64,000 nt of DNA from Devosia ginsengisoli (GTDB lineage: Bacteria > Pseudomonadota > Alphaproteobacteria > Rhizobiales > Devosiaceae). The DNA is taken from NCBI RefSeq assembly GCF_024707105.1, contig NZ_JANQAJ010000006.1, positions 496,001 to 560,000 on the forward strand, read 5' to 3'. Positions 47,788-55,727 of the stretch are shown here, in pieces. A model generated the notes under the pieces. That model searched no databases, had not been told where the DNA came from, and saw nothing but the letters and a program-made list of their open reading frames with translations. A program made the position numbers and the translations under genes. How positions within the stretch are numbered: the first letter of the stretch is position 1; every line of letters starts with the position of its first letter.

Positions 47788-47905
47788 TACCCCCTCCATT
47801 CCTCCCCCTGATAGGGGGAGGAATGGATCGGGGATTTGGTACCATGTTGCCCTGTCCACTGGGCGGCTCCTCCCCCTATCAGGGGGAGGTTGGGAGGGGG
47901 TATCC
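47788..47905. repeat. Long inverted REP-like pair
   Basis: TACCCCCTCCATTCC / CTCCCCCTGATAGGGGGAG on the left is mirrored by CTCCCCCTATCAGGGGGAG / GGAGGGGGTA on the right, about 40 bases apart. It fills the gap after the MFS gene. Confidence 0.75.
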
Positions 47906-47910
47906 GGACA

Positions 47911-47941
47911 AAGAAAAAGGGCGGTGAATGAACCACCGCCC
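47911..47941 (-). terminator. Terminator of the peroxiredoxin gene
   Basis: On the minus strand GGGCGGT / ACCGCCC encloses a 9-nt loop and is followed by CTTTTTCTTTG. It lies about 33 nt after the peroxiredoxin stop. Confidence 0.75.
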
Positions 47942-47973
47942 AGTTTTGTCAGGGAGAAAACGTGTGCGCGCTC

Positions 47974-48609
47974 TTACGCGCGGGGCTGGGGAACAATGCG
48001 CAGATAGGGCTTGGGTTCCTTCCAGCCATTGGGGAACTTTTCCCTGGCGGCATCATTCGACAGGGAGCTGGCGATGATGACATCCTCGCCATTCTTCCAG
48101 TTGACCGGGGTGGCCACGGAGTGGTTGGCGGTGAGCTGAAGGCTGTCGATGACGCGCAGCACTTCATCGAAATTGCGGCCGGTGGAGGCCGGATATTCGA
48201 TCTTGAGCTTCACCTTCTTGTCCGGGCCGATGACGAAGACCGAACGCACGGTCAGCGTGTTGTCGGCATTGGGATGGATCATGTCATAGAGGCGGGCGAC
48301 TTCGCCCTTGGTGTCGGCCAGCAGCGGGAAATTGAGGGCGGTGCCCTGGGTTTCCTCGATATCCTTGGCCCAGCCGCCGTGATCCTCGAGCTTGTCGACG
48401 GAAAGGCCCAGCACCTTGACGCCGCGCTTGTCGAATTCGGGCTTCAGCTTGGCGGTATAGCCCAGCTCGGTGGTGCAGACGGGGGTGAAATTCTTGGGGT
48501 GGCTGAACAGCACAGCCCAATGGCCGTCGATATAATCATAGAAATGAATCGGGCCTTCGGTGCTGTCGATGGTGAAATCGGGGGCGGTATCGCCAATCAG
48601 AATTGCCAT
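47974..48609 (-). CDS. 1-Cys peroxiredoxin (Prx6 type)
   Basis: A 211-residue thiol peroxidase reducing hydroperoxides. The peroxidatic Cys is in HPKNFTPVCTTELG, preceded by MAILIGDTAPDFTIDSTEGPIHFYDYI. The C-terminal extension typical of Prx6 (RVIDSLQLTANHSVATPVNWKNGEDVII) is present and no resolving Cys is seen. ATG 48609 is the family start. Confidence 0.92.
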   Translation of the reverse strand: MAILIGDTAPDFTIDSTEGPIHFYDYIDGHWAVLFSHPKNFTPVCTTELGYTAKLKPEFDKRGVKVLGLSVDKLEDHGGWAKDIEETQGTALNFPLLADTKGEVARLYDMIHPNADNTLTVRSVFVIGPDKKVKLKIEYPASTGRNFDEVLRVIDSLQLTANHSVATPVNWKNGEDVIIASSLSNDAAREKFPNGWKEPKPYLRIVPQPRA

Positions 48610-48671
48610 GTCTTGATCCTTACCGGGCCAGCAAAGGGCCCCTACTCGCTTTAACAAGGAATATCGTCTTC

Positions 48672-48743
48672 CCGGCCGCAGAATGCAGCGGCCGGAAGCG
48701 AAATCCTTTTATGTTTTGCCGCGCCGGAACGCCATGGCGTTCC
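48672..48743. repeat. Pair of perfect palindromes
   Basis: CCGGCCGC / GCGGCCGG (48672-48695, 8-nt loop) and the uninterrupted 18-bp palindrome GGAACGCCATGGCGTTCC (48726-48743) lie between the creA stop and the peroxiredoxin start. The distal parts (GGCCGC, GCGGCCGG) are shared, as in REP pairs. Confidence 0.6.
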
Positions 48744-48771
48744 AAAGGTGCGGCCGGGAACAGGAAAGCCT

Positions 48772-49269
48772 TCAGCGCGTGGCGGGAGCGCCATTGCTCC
48801 AGGTGACCTGCTCGGTGGCGAGGGGAATGACCGAAAGGCTCATCTTGCCGGAGCCCTGCTGGATCTCGCGGGCATGGGCCAGGTAGATCAGCGCATTGTT
48901 GGTGGCATCGTAGACGCGGGTGACGCGCAGCGACTTCCAGATCAGCGAGCGCCCTTCCTTGAAGATTTCCTCGCCGCCGGCACGGGTATTGATATCGCCG
49001 ATGGTGATCGGCCCGGTGACAGAGCAATCGAGCGCCGAATAGGAGGGGTCCTCGAACCAGTTGCCCTGCTGCAGGCGATCGATGAAGGAGCGGTTGAAAT
49101 AGGCCAGGTGGCAGACGACGCCATCGACTTCCGGATCGGCCACCGCATCGATGGCGATATCATTGCCGGTCCAGTCGACCCCGACGCTGCCCACTTCGCG
49201 GCTGTCGCCACAGGCGGCAAGGGTGACGGCAAGGGCGGCAGTCATGGCGATTGCGGCGAGGCGGTTCAT
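48772..49269 (-). CDS. creA: CreA family lipoprotein
   Basis: A 165-residue protein with a lipobox signal peptide (MNRLAAIAMTAALAVTLAACG). It carries the CreA family blocks VGSVGVDWTGNDIAIDAVADPEVDGVVCHL, DPSYSALDCSVTGPI, EIFKEGRSLIWKSLRVTRVYD and NALIYLAHAREIQQGS. It is periplasmic, with two conserved cysteines. Function is unresolved. Confidence 0.88.
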   Translation of the reverse strand: MNRLAAIAMTAALAVTLAACGDSREVGSVGVDWTGNDIAIDAVADPEVDGVVCHLAYFNRSFIDRLQQGNWFEDPSYSALDCSVTGPITIGDINTRAGGEEIFKEGRSLIWKSLRVTRVYDATNNALIYLAHAREIQQGSGKMSLSVIPLATEQVTWSNGAPATR

Positions 49270-49357
49270 GGGCAGGCTCCCTGGTTGCGGGGATTAGATG
49301 GGATGTTTGGGGGTGAGTGCAATGGGCGGGGCACAAATGAGCCTCATCCTCGGTCGT

Positions 49358-49438
49358 CATCCTCGGGCTTGACCCGAGGAGACTTCACTTGTGCCAGCGT
49401 TTCGCAAGTGCAGAGCCCTCGGGTCAGGCCCGAGGGTA
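49358..49438. repeat. REP-like palindromes (CCTCGGG...CCCGAGG type)
   Basis: TCCTCGGGCTTGACCCGAGGA and the related CCCTCGGGTCAGGCCCGAGGG stand in opposed orientation about 37 nt apart. They lie between creA and the permease stop. Confidence 0.65.
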
Positions 49439-49456
49439 ACGCGCGGTGTTGGTTGC

Positions 49457-50257
49457 CTAGTAGCTGCGCTCTTTCAGATATCGCTCCAGCAGGCGCACCA
49501 GCAGGGACAGCGAAATGGTCATGGTGAGATAGAGGAAGGCCACGACATTGTAGGTTTCGAAGAACAGGAACGTGCCCGAGGAATAGACCTTGCCGAGCTG
49601 GGTAATATCCTGCACGCCGAGGGCCGAGACCAGGGCGGAATCCTTGATCATCGAGACGAAGTCATTGGCCAGCGGCGGCAGAATGGTGCGCAGGGCCTGG
49701 GGGAAGGTGACGAGGCGGAAGCATTTCCAGCGGGAAAGGCCGAGCGAGCGCGCCGCTTCGAGCTGGCCGCGATCGACAGATTCTATCCCCGCGCGGAAAA
49801 TCTCGGCGATAAAGGCAGAATAGCAGATGGTGAGCGCGACGATGGCGCGCCAGACGAAATCGAACTGGCGGATGGTGACCACGGTATCGAAGGGCTGCAG
49901 CAGCCAGTTGAGGCCGGCTACCATGCCGGGAGCGCCGACAAAGGCGACGTAGAACAGGAAGACCAGCACGGGAATGCCGCGGATGATTTCCACGTAGAAG
50001 GTGGCGATCTCGCGCAGGATGCGGTTGCCCGAAGTGCGGGCCAGGGCGACGAGCAGGCCGATCAGCGTGGCCGATGTGAAGGCGACCAGCGTGACCCAGA
50101 TGGTGGTGAGGACGCCGCTGGAGAGGGCCCGGAAGATTTGGCTATAGCCGGCATCATTGGTGATGGCCCAGAGCCCGGTGACAAAGAGCAGCCCGATGGC
50201 GAGCAGCCACCAGGGGATGCGGGCGAAGATGGAGGGACGGCGGGGGATGTAGGTCAT
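49457..50257 (-). CDS. Polar amino acid ABC transporter permease
   Basis: A 266-residue permease of the HisM/GlnP type. The conserved blocks are [46 protein letters not shown] and the EAA loop [42 protein letters not shown]. Together with the upstream binding-protein gene it forms an importer. The ATPase must be encoded elsewhere. Confidence 0.88.
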   Translation of the reverse strand: MTYIPRRPSIFARIPWWLLAIGLLFVTGLWAITNDAGYSQIFRALSSGVLTTIWVTLVAFTSATLIGLLVALARTSGNRILREIATFYVEIIRGIPVLVFLFYVAFVGAPGMVAGLNWLLQPFDTVVTIRQFDFVWRAIVALTICYSAFIAEIFRAGIESVDRGQLEAARSLGLSRWKCFRLVTFPQALRTILPPLANDFVSMIKDSALVSALGVQDITQLGKVYSSGTFLFFETYNVVAFLYLTMTISLSLLVRLLERYLKERSY

Positions 50258-50287
50258 GGTGTTTTATTTGCCCCGCAGGCTCAGTCG

Positions 50288-50455
50288 TTCTTCCCTCCCC
50301 CTTGTGGGGAGGGATCGAGGGTGGGGGTGTCGAGGGTGCCACAGGCGCCGAGTTTGTGGAGCCCTCGACACCCCCACCCTGCTCGATTCAACGGACTTAG
50401 CAAGCTAAGTCCTATCTCGCTTCCCTCCCCACAAGGGGAGGGAGGGTGCTGACTG
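50288..50455. repeat. Opposed REP-like elements between binding-protein and permease genes
   Basis: CTTCCCTCCCCCTTGTGGGGAGGGATCGAGGGTGGGGGTGTCGAGGG is faced by CCCTCGACACCCCCACCCT and CTTCCCTCCCCACAAGGGGAGGG. A middle hairpin GGACTTAGC-AAG-CTAAGTCC (50392-50412) is present. They fill the 221-base gap. Confidence 0.75.
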
Positions 50456-50478
50456 ATGGATCGTAATCGGACCGACGC

Positions 50479-51282
50479 CTACTGCGCCGCGTTGTACTCG
50501 TAGAACCACTTCTGCTGCAGGGCATCCATGGTGCCGTCGGCCTTGATCTGGGCCAGGGCGGCGTTGATGGGGGCGACGAGGTCGGAGCTCGGGGTCAGGA
50601 TGAAGCCGAAATCCTCGGTGCCGAGGGGCTCGCCGATGACTTTGAAGGCGCCGGGATTGGCGCCGATATAGCCATTGGCCGAGGTCTGGTCCATCAAGAC
50701 GGTATCGACATCGCCCGAGGCCAGGGCCTGCACCGAGGCGCCGAAGGTTTCGAACAGCTTGATGCGGGGATTGGCCTCGTCGCCATCGAGCACGTCGTAG
50801 ACGGCGACGTAGAAATTGGTGGTGCCGGCCTGGGCGCCGACCAGATTGGCGGCATCGGCGGCAAAGCTGGCCGCATCGGTGAAGCGGTCCTCATCGGCGC
50901 GGACCAGCATGAGCTGCTGGCTGGTGAGGTAGCTGTCGGAAAAATCGATCTGGCTCTTGCGCTCGTCATTGATGGTGATGCCATCCATGCCGACTTCGAA
51001 CTGGCCGTCGCGCACCGCCTGGATCATCACGTCCCAACTGGCGAGCTGCCAATCGACCTCGGCATTGAGGCGGATGGCGATTTCGTTGAACAGGTCATAT
51101 TCGAAGCCGATGCCCTCGCCACTCGCTGGATCGGCGAAGTTGAGCGGCACATAGGCGTTTTCGGTGACGGCGACGATGGTGCGGCCGCCCAGATCGGGCA
51201 GCGCATCCTGCGCCTGGGCGGCGGGCAGGCCAAGGGCAACAACGGCCGCTGCGGCGGCGAGGAGTTTGGTGAGCGAAGGCAT
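50479..51282 (-). CDS. Amino acid ABC transporter substrate-binding protein
   Basis: A 267-residue periplasmic protein with a signal peptide ([24 protein letters not shown]). It has the family-3 SBP pattern [67 protein letters not shown] and [11 protein letters not shown]. Ligand is a polar amino acid, not specified by sequence. Confidence 0.9.
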   Translation of the reverse strand: MPSLTKLLAAAAAVVALGLPAAQAQDALPDLGGRTIVAVTENAYVPLNFADPASGEGIGFEYDLFNEIAIRLNAEVDWQLASWDVMIQAVRDGQFEVGMDGITINDERKSQIDFSDSYLTSQQLMLVRADEDRFTDAASFAADAANLVGAQAGTTNFYVAVYDVLDGDEANPRIKLFETFGASVQALASGDVDTVLMDQTSANGYIGANPGAFKVIGEPLGTEDFGFILTPSSDLVAPINAALAQIKADGTMDALQQKWFYEYNAAQ

Positions 51283-51352
51283 GAGGCGGCAGTCTCCCGG
51301 TCAATGTTTTGCCGGGAGACTAGAGCATTCGGTCGAAGCTTGGAAATGGGCT

Positions 51353-51721
51353 TTATGCCCCGTCTACCACGTCGGCGCCGGGGCCGTTCTTCTGCAGCGA
51401 CTCGATAGCGTTCCTGGCCGAGGCCTTGGATGTATAGGTTTCGGTGCGGACCATGGTCTCGCCATTGCCGGCGACGAAGCGCACGAAATGCTGGCCATCC
51501 TTGGAGGCGACGATCTCGAAGCGGTAGCCGGAGCCGGTCTCGTCCTTGGAGAGATCGACCGTGGCGGCGCCGGGCGCATTCTTCTTCAGGGACTCGATGG
51601 CCGACTTGGCGCTGGCCTTCTGCTTGTAATTCTCCGACCAGAAAATCTTCTCGGAATTGTAGGAGAAATCGAACTTGAACTGATCGTTGGCGGCTGGGGT
51701 GACGTTGAATTTATGCGCCAT
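51353..51721 (-). CDS. DUF1508 (YegP-like) double-repeat protein
   Basis: A 122-residue protein with two DUF1508 repeats: KFDFSYNSEKIFWSENYKQKASAKSAIESLKKNAPGA and RFEIVASKDGQHFVRFVAGNGETMVRTETYTSKASARNAIESLQKNGPGA. YegP-type proteins are small, of unknown function. It starts at the conserved MAHKF. Confidence 0.85.
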   Translation of the reverse strand: MAHKFNVTPAANDQFKFDFSYNSEKIFWSENYKQKASAKSAIESLKKNAPGAATVDLSKDETGSGYRFEIVASKDGQHFVRFVAGNGETMVRTETYTSKASARNAIESLQKNGPGADVVDGA

Positions 51722-51807
51722 GACGCTGGGACTCCTCTTCGACAGCCGCGACCCGACTGCCCTCACAAGGGGGTAGCTTAGCGGCATGGGAGCAGAAGGG
51801 AAGCCCT

Positions 51808-52095
51808 CTATGTCCGGTCGATATGGCCCAGGTCGCGGTCGGGATCGATGCGGTCGCGGACCAGTTGCTTGAGCTGCTTGACGTCGGGAAAGCCGCCGTC
51901 GCGCTTGCGTTCCCAGACCAGCTCGCCATCGAGATGGATTTCGAAAATACCCCCGGTGCCGGGCACCAGGGTCACGGAGCCCATTTCGAGGCTGAAGGTG
52001 GAGAGGACTTCGGACGCCATCCAGGCCGAGCGCAGCAGCCAGTTGCACTGGGTGCAATAGGTGATGGTCAGCGCCGGCTTGCCGTTGTCGCTCAC
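51808..52095 (-). CDS. SelT/SelW/SelH-like (Rdx) thioredoxin-fold protein
   Basis: A 95-residue protein with a CxxC redox motif in ITYCTQCNWLLRSAWMASEVL, plus GTGGIFEIHLDGELVWERKRDGGFPDVKQLKQLVRDRIDP. This is the bacterial cysteine homologue of selenoprotein W-like Rdx proteins. GTG start lies immediately after the stop of the upstream cyclic-nucleotide-binding gene. Confidence 0.85.
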   Translation of the reverse strand: MSDNGKPALTITYCTQCNWLLRSAWMASEVLSTFSLEMGSVTLVPGTGGIFEIHLDGELVWERKRDGGFPDVKQLKQLVRDRIDPDRDLGHIDRT

Positions 52096-52557
52096 CTAGG
52101 CCTTCTTGCGCTTCTTGAGGTCGGCGGGATCGACAAGGCTCGCCAGAATCTGGTCGACGAGGTCGAGATCCTGCCGTTTGCCGGCGGCCTGCTGCTGCAG
52201 GTCGACCAGGTAGGACGTGGTGTAATAGAGCCGCCGCGCCAGCATGGTGGCGATATGCAGCGAGAATTCGGGGCGGGAATCGAGGAAGGTCAGCGCATCG
52301 GGGATTTCATAGGCGGTGACCGCCGAGAGCGCCTTGACCGTGGCCGAATGGGGCATATCGAGCAAAACCGCCATTTCGCCGAATATGGATCCAGGTTCGT
52401 CGACATGGGTGACCTGGGTGCGCTCGCGGATGACTTCCACCTGGCCCTCGACCAGCACGTAGAGCCGGCCGAAGCGCTCGCCTTCGGGCAACATGACGGC
52501 GCCCGGCTTGAACGTCACCTGATTCAGACCCTGGCAATATTCGAGAATGTCGGCCAT
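52096..52557 (-). CDS. Cyclic-nucleotide-binding (CRP-like) domain protein
   Basis: A 153-residue protein consisting of a cNMP-binding domain (GAVMLPEGERFGRLYVLVEGQVEV, DEPGSIFGEMAVLLDMPHSATVKALSAVTAYEI) with a short helical end and no DNA-binding HTH. It ends one base before the Rdx gene start. It probably acts as a cytoplasmic sensor or regulatory partner. Confidence 0.82.
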   Translation of the reverse strand: MADILEYCQGLNQVTFKPGAVMLPEGERFGRLYVLVEGQVEVIRERTQVTHVDEPGSIFGEMAVLLDMPHSATVKALSAVTAYEIPDALTFLDSRPEFSLHIATMLARRLYYTTSYLVDLQQQAAGKRQDLDLVDQILASLVDPADLKKRKKA

Positions 52558-52615
52558 GTGCTCCCTCCGCCTGCCGGCCTTCTATATCGCGCAAAGTCCC
52601 GGCCGGTCAAAGCAA

Positions 52616-52641
52616 AGCCGCCCGGCGCGAACCGGGCGGCT
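52616..52641 (-). terminator. Terminator of the DUF1236 gene
   Basis: Perfect 10-bp stem AGCCGCCCGG / CCGGGCGGCT with a 6-nt loop, followed on the minus strand by TTTGCTTTG. It lies 20 nt after the stop. Confidence 0.75.
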
Positions 52642-52661
52642 GGAGAGGGCTGGCGCAAGGA

Positions 52662-53300
52662 TCAGTTGATCCACACCACCGTGCGATTGGTAGAATCGAC
52701 CAAAGCCGGCCGGTCGCCGAGATAGACATAGCCATAGCGCGAATCGGGAATGGTGGCGATTTCGGTGCCGTCGGGCAGGACATAGCCCACCACCGCGTCA
52801 CCCTCGACCTCGACCGAAGTCACGGGATTGGCCACGGCGAAATCGGCGGCGGTCTGGGGTACGAGATAGCCCGGGGACTGCACCAGGGCGCGGCTTTCCA
52901 GATCGACGATCCAGACGCGGTCATTGGCGTAGACATAGCCATAGGCCGGGTCGCCCTCGATGGGATAGACCGTGACGTCGGTCGGCACGACAAAGCCGAT
53001 ATCGGCGCTGCCGTCGAAATAGATCGGCTCGACCGGATGGGCCGCGACATAGTCGATGGACGAGGTGGCGATGCCCGCTTCGGCGCCGATCGTGGCGCCG
53101 GCAAAGCCGCCGATGACGGCGCCGATGGGGCCGCCCAGCAGGCCGCCCACGACAGCGCCGGTGGTGCCGCCGCCGGTGGCGCCGATGACGGCGCCGGCAT
53201 CGGCATCAGGCTGGACGCCGACGACCCGGTCCTGGGCGACGGCAGGCAGGGCAGCGGCGAGCGAAAGTGCGGCCATGGAGGCCAGGAGAAGCTTTTTCAT
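52662..53300 (-). CDS. DUF1236 secreted protein
   Basis: A 212-residue protein with signal peptide MKKLLLASMAALSLAAALPAVAQ, a glycine-zipper-like hydrophobic segment (GAVIGATGGGTTGAVVGGLLGG...), and two DUF1236-like repeats (VYPIEGDPAYGYVYANDRVWIVDLESRALV and PDSRYGYVYLGDRPALVDSTNRTVVWIN). The Gly-rich stretch suggests membrane association; role is unknown. Confidence 0.75.
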   Translation of the reverse strand: MKKLLLASMAALSLAAALPAVAQDRVVGVQPDADAGAVIGATGGGTTGAVVGGLLGGPIGAVIGGFAGATIGAEAGIATSSIDYVAAHPVEPIYFDGSADIGFVVPTDVTVYPIEGDPAYGYVYANDRVWIVDLESRALVQSPGYLVPQTAADFAVANPVTSVEVEGDAVVGYVLPDGTEIATIPDSRYGYVYLGDRPALVDSTNRTVVWIN

Positions 53301-53440
53301 TGTCTTGATCCTAACGTAAGCGAGCAGGCCGGAGGCCGGCTCATTGCGGATTGCGCGGGGCCAATGACGGCGGCGCGCGGTTAACCGCCCCGTGGGTTTG
53401 CAACGGGAGCCCGTGGCGGTTCGTTCCGCAGATGTGAGGA

Positions 53441-53911
53441 TCAGGCGGCGAGCTGTTGCAGAATGGCACCGGCGAGATCGGCCGGCTGCACATCCGGCGC
53501 GAAGCGGGCGGCAACCTGCCCGTCCCGGCCGATGAGGAACTTGGCGAAATTCCATTCGATATCGCCCGGATGCCCGGATTTGAGCCAGGCATAGAGCGGG
53601 CTTTCATGGGGGCCGTTGACATCGAGCCGGGCGAAAAGCGGGAAGCTGACGCCGAAATTGACTTCGCAGAATTCGGCGATCTCGACCGCCGTGCCCGGCT
53701 CCTGCCCGCCGAACTGGTTGCAGGGGAAGCCCAGCACGACCAGGCCTTCATCCCCATGCGCGCGCCACAATGCCTCGAGCCCGCCATATTGGGGCGTGTG
53801 GCCGCATTGGCTGGCGGTATTGACCACCAGCACGACCTTGCCGGCATAGGCGGCGAGGGGCTGGGGCGTGCCATCGAGCAAAGGCAGGGTGAAGGCGCTG
53901 AGGCTGGTCAT
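53441..53911 (-). CDS. Glutathione peroxidase family protein
   Basis: A 156-residue thiol peroxidase. The catalytic Cys is in VVNTASQCGHTPQYGGLEAL, Gln in GFPCNQFGGQEPGT and Trp in IEWNFAKFLIGRDG. It is the cysteine (not selenocysteine) form and many such enzymes use thioredoxin. The start is placed at MTSLSAFTLPLLDG. Confidence 0.92.
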   Translation of the reverse strand: MTSLSAFTLPLLDGTPQPLAAYAGKVVLVVNTASQCGHTPQYGGLEALWRAHGDEGLVVLGFPCNQFGGQEPGTAVEIAEFCEVNFGVSFPLFARLDVNGPHESPLYAWLKSGHPGDIEWNFAKFLIGRDGQVAARFAPDVQPADLAGAILQQLAA

Positions 53912-53972
53912 GGCGGGCAAGAATCCCAATGGTCGGGGATAGGTAGGCCCCGCTGCCGGGCGCGGCAAGGGC

Positions 53973-54167
53973 TCAGTGCCGGATGAGCTGCAGATCGTTT
54001 TCCGAGACGATGCGCAAATGGGTCTCGGCCTTGGCCTGGACCTTGTATTGCACCTGGTGGCCCTCATAGGGCAGCAGGGCGACGATCTGGCATTCGCCGG
54101 CCTTGCGGCTGCTGCTGGCGCGATTGGGCAGCAGGTCGAGCGTCTGGCCGACCTTGTATTTGTGCAT
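53973..54167 (-). CDS. Conserved small protein of unknown function
   Basis: A 64-residue protein, MHKYKVGQTLDLLPNRA... then ECQIVALLPYEGHQVQYKVQAKAETHLRIVSENDL. The pattern VGQ-x-L...IV-LLP-EG-x-YxxKxxxExHxRIVxE is a recurrent small rhizobial family, likely an SH3-like beta-barrel. ATG 54167 is the family start. Confidence 0.7.
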   Translation of the reverse strand: MHKYKVGQTLDLLPNRASSSRKAGECQIVALLPYEGHQVQYKVQAKAETHLRIVSENDLQLIRH

Positions 54168-54575
54168 GTGGGGAACTCCGGCAAAAACCGACTTTATCAG
54201 CTTGAAGGCGCCGACACAAAGCAAACGATTCGCCCGGGCAGGCGGCAGTGCCGGACGGCGCGAGCGCCTCCGGGTGCAAGGTTGAACGAGCGGACCCCGA
54301 GACGGCTTTCGCCTCGAAAGGTATTTTTTAATGAGACGAAGGCCGCCTCGGGGTGCCGGGACTTGCTCGGACGGCGCGATCGCAAACCCCAGCGGATTGC
54401 CGTAGCGCCCCGCCCGAATGTTTCGTCCGCTCGACCCGAAAGCAGGCGCGACCCCGCCTTCCCCGGCTGGCTTCCGGACGCTCGTCGCTGCAGCGCCGCC
54501 CGTATCCCGAAAGCTGGGGGCATCATACGCGCGGTGATGCCCGCGGGGATAAGATGGATAACTTTGCTTGGGACT
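54168..54575. other. Intergenic region with a long stem-loop
   Basis: A 408-base gap without convincing genes. It holds the long hairpin at 54295-54353, a direct repeat CGGACGGCGCGA (about 54252 and 54369) and a smaller hairpin GCATCA / TGATGC near 54520-54540. Confidence 0.5.
54295..54353. other. Long imperfect hairpin, possible structured RNA
   Basis: CCCCGAG (54295-54301) pairs with CTCGGGG (54347-54353), and inside it CGGCTTTCGCCTC (54303-54315) pairs with GAGACGAAGGCCG (54333-54345) with one G-T pair and one mismatch, around a 17-nt AT-rich loop. It matches no RNA class I recognise. Confidence 0.4.
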
Positions 54576-55154
54576 CTAGCGATTGCGATATTGCTCGATG
54601 CGCTTGGCCAGCTTCTGGCGCAGATCGAGCATCTTCGCCTGGTAGGCAGCATATTTCGGATCGGCATGCGACGCCTGCGGCGTCTCCAGCCGCGGCCGCA
54701 GCCGCCGCACCGGCAGGGGCACCTTGTCCTTCACCAGCCAGACATAGGCCTTGAGATCGCTGCGCCAGACGCTGTTGGCCGCCTCCCAACCATCGAGCTC
54801 CGCCAGAGCCTGGCCGAGCTGGGTGGCAAGCCCGCCATGGTCGGGGGCCGCCATCGGCAGGGGATCATCATGGGCAAGGAAGGGCCTGGCGTCGCGCAAC
54901 AGCGCCTCGGCCACGCCGCTGGTGTGGCGGGAAACCGGCGCCTCCGGGCGGCGCGTGGCCACGGCAGTGATCTGGGCCTGCAGGGCGCTGAGCCGGAGCC
55001 AGAGGGCTTCGTGCCGGGCCGCGAGGGCGTGGGTGACGCGCGGCAGGGATTTTTTGCGCGGCCTGGCGGGATGGGCGGAGACAGGCGCAGCCTGCGGCGC
55101 AGGCTGGTCCTGAGGCGTTTGCCCGAAGGACGGCTGGGTGGTGTGTGGGGTCAT
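54576..55154 (-). CDS. Hypothetical protein
   Basis: A 192-residue protein with a Pro/Gln/Ala-rich N-terminal 40 residues, a helical middle part (ALAARHEALWLRLSALQAQITAVATRR) and a basic helical end (DPKYAAYQAKMLDLRQKLAKRIEQYRNR). GGAGAACACC precedes the ATG; upstream codons in the longer ORF belong to the neighbouring intergenic DNA. No function recognised. Confidence 0.55.
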   Translation of the reverse strand: MTPHTTQPSFGQTPQDQPAPQAAPVSAHPARPRKKSLPRVTHALAARHEALWLRLSALQAQITAVATRRPEAPVSRHTSGVAEALLRDARPFLAHDDPLPMAAPDHGGLATQLGQALAELDGWEAANSVWRSDLKAYVWLVKDKVPLPVRRLRPRLETPQASHADPKYAAYQAKMLDLRQKLAKRIEQYRNR

Positions 55155-55293
55155 GGTGTTCTCCTGTTGGGGTGGGATGCCGGACAGGAGAGGATAGAGC
55201 GGGGTGGAGGGGTGGGGATTAGTTTTGTGGCATCGACATTCAAGCAATTTTCGGTACAGCTTCTGTGGGGAAGCAAGCTCATTGGAGCCGCCG

Positions 55294-55722
55294 ATGGCTA
55301 ATGTGCCGTCTGATGTAACAGACCTAAAGAGAGCGTTTGGTGCGCATCGCCAGCTTGAAGGCAACCTTCAAGTGTCTCGGCGGTCGCGTGTTATGGCATT
55401 GTTTTATGCTGCAGAATGCGGCCTAAAGTGCGTACTTATGGCATCGGCTAACCTGACTAACGTCATGGATCTTAAGCCCATATTCAAGACAAAGTACGGG
55501 AAATCAGATCTGCATGACATTGAGGCGCTTTGTATCGAAGCGTCTATTCTTCCGAGCGATGTAGGCGCGACCCCTAGCGATTTCGTTGTCAACGGAGCAA
55601 CGTTCGCTTCTTATAGAATTCACGAGGCAGCGCGATATGGCGTTAAGTTACCCGACATTTATCTAGTCGCTGTTGAAAACTGGCTGAGAAACATCGCCAC
55701 GCAGGTTTCTCTGAGGATTTAG
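55294..55722 (+). CDS. HEPN-like small protein, first gene of an AT-richer cassette
   Basis: A 142-residue, mostly helical protein. RRSRVMALFYAAECGLKCVLM (about 29-49) and KSDLHDIEALCIEASIL (about 70-86) follow the pattern of HEPN-family proteins (paired long helices, 'AAE-xxLK' and 'HD' motifs), and YRIHEAARYG lies near residue 108. A canonical Rx4-6H RNase motif is not obvious. Its composition and codons are visibly less GC-biased than the surroundings. It ends 5 nt before the ATPase gene, so the pair is probably co-translated. Confidence 0.6.
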   Translation: MANVPSDVTDLKRAFGAHRQLEGNLQVSRRSRVMALFYAAECGLKCVLMASANLTNVMDLKPIFKTKYGKSDLHDIEALCIEASILPSDVGATPSDFVVNGATFASYRIHEAARYGVKLPDIYLVAVENWLRNIATQVSLRI

Positions 55723-55727
55723 GCTAC

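Noticed and set aside
46235..48007. 590-codon plus-strand frame across the MFS gene
   Set aside because: Alternative frame of a clear MFS transporter; no motif.
54168..54575. RNase P RNA, tmRNA or SRP RNA in the structured gap
   Set aside because: None of the conserved core sequences of these RNAs could be located; only the hairpin is reported.
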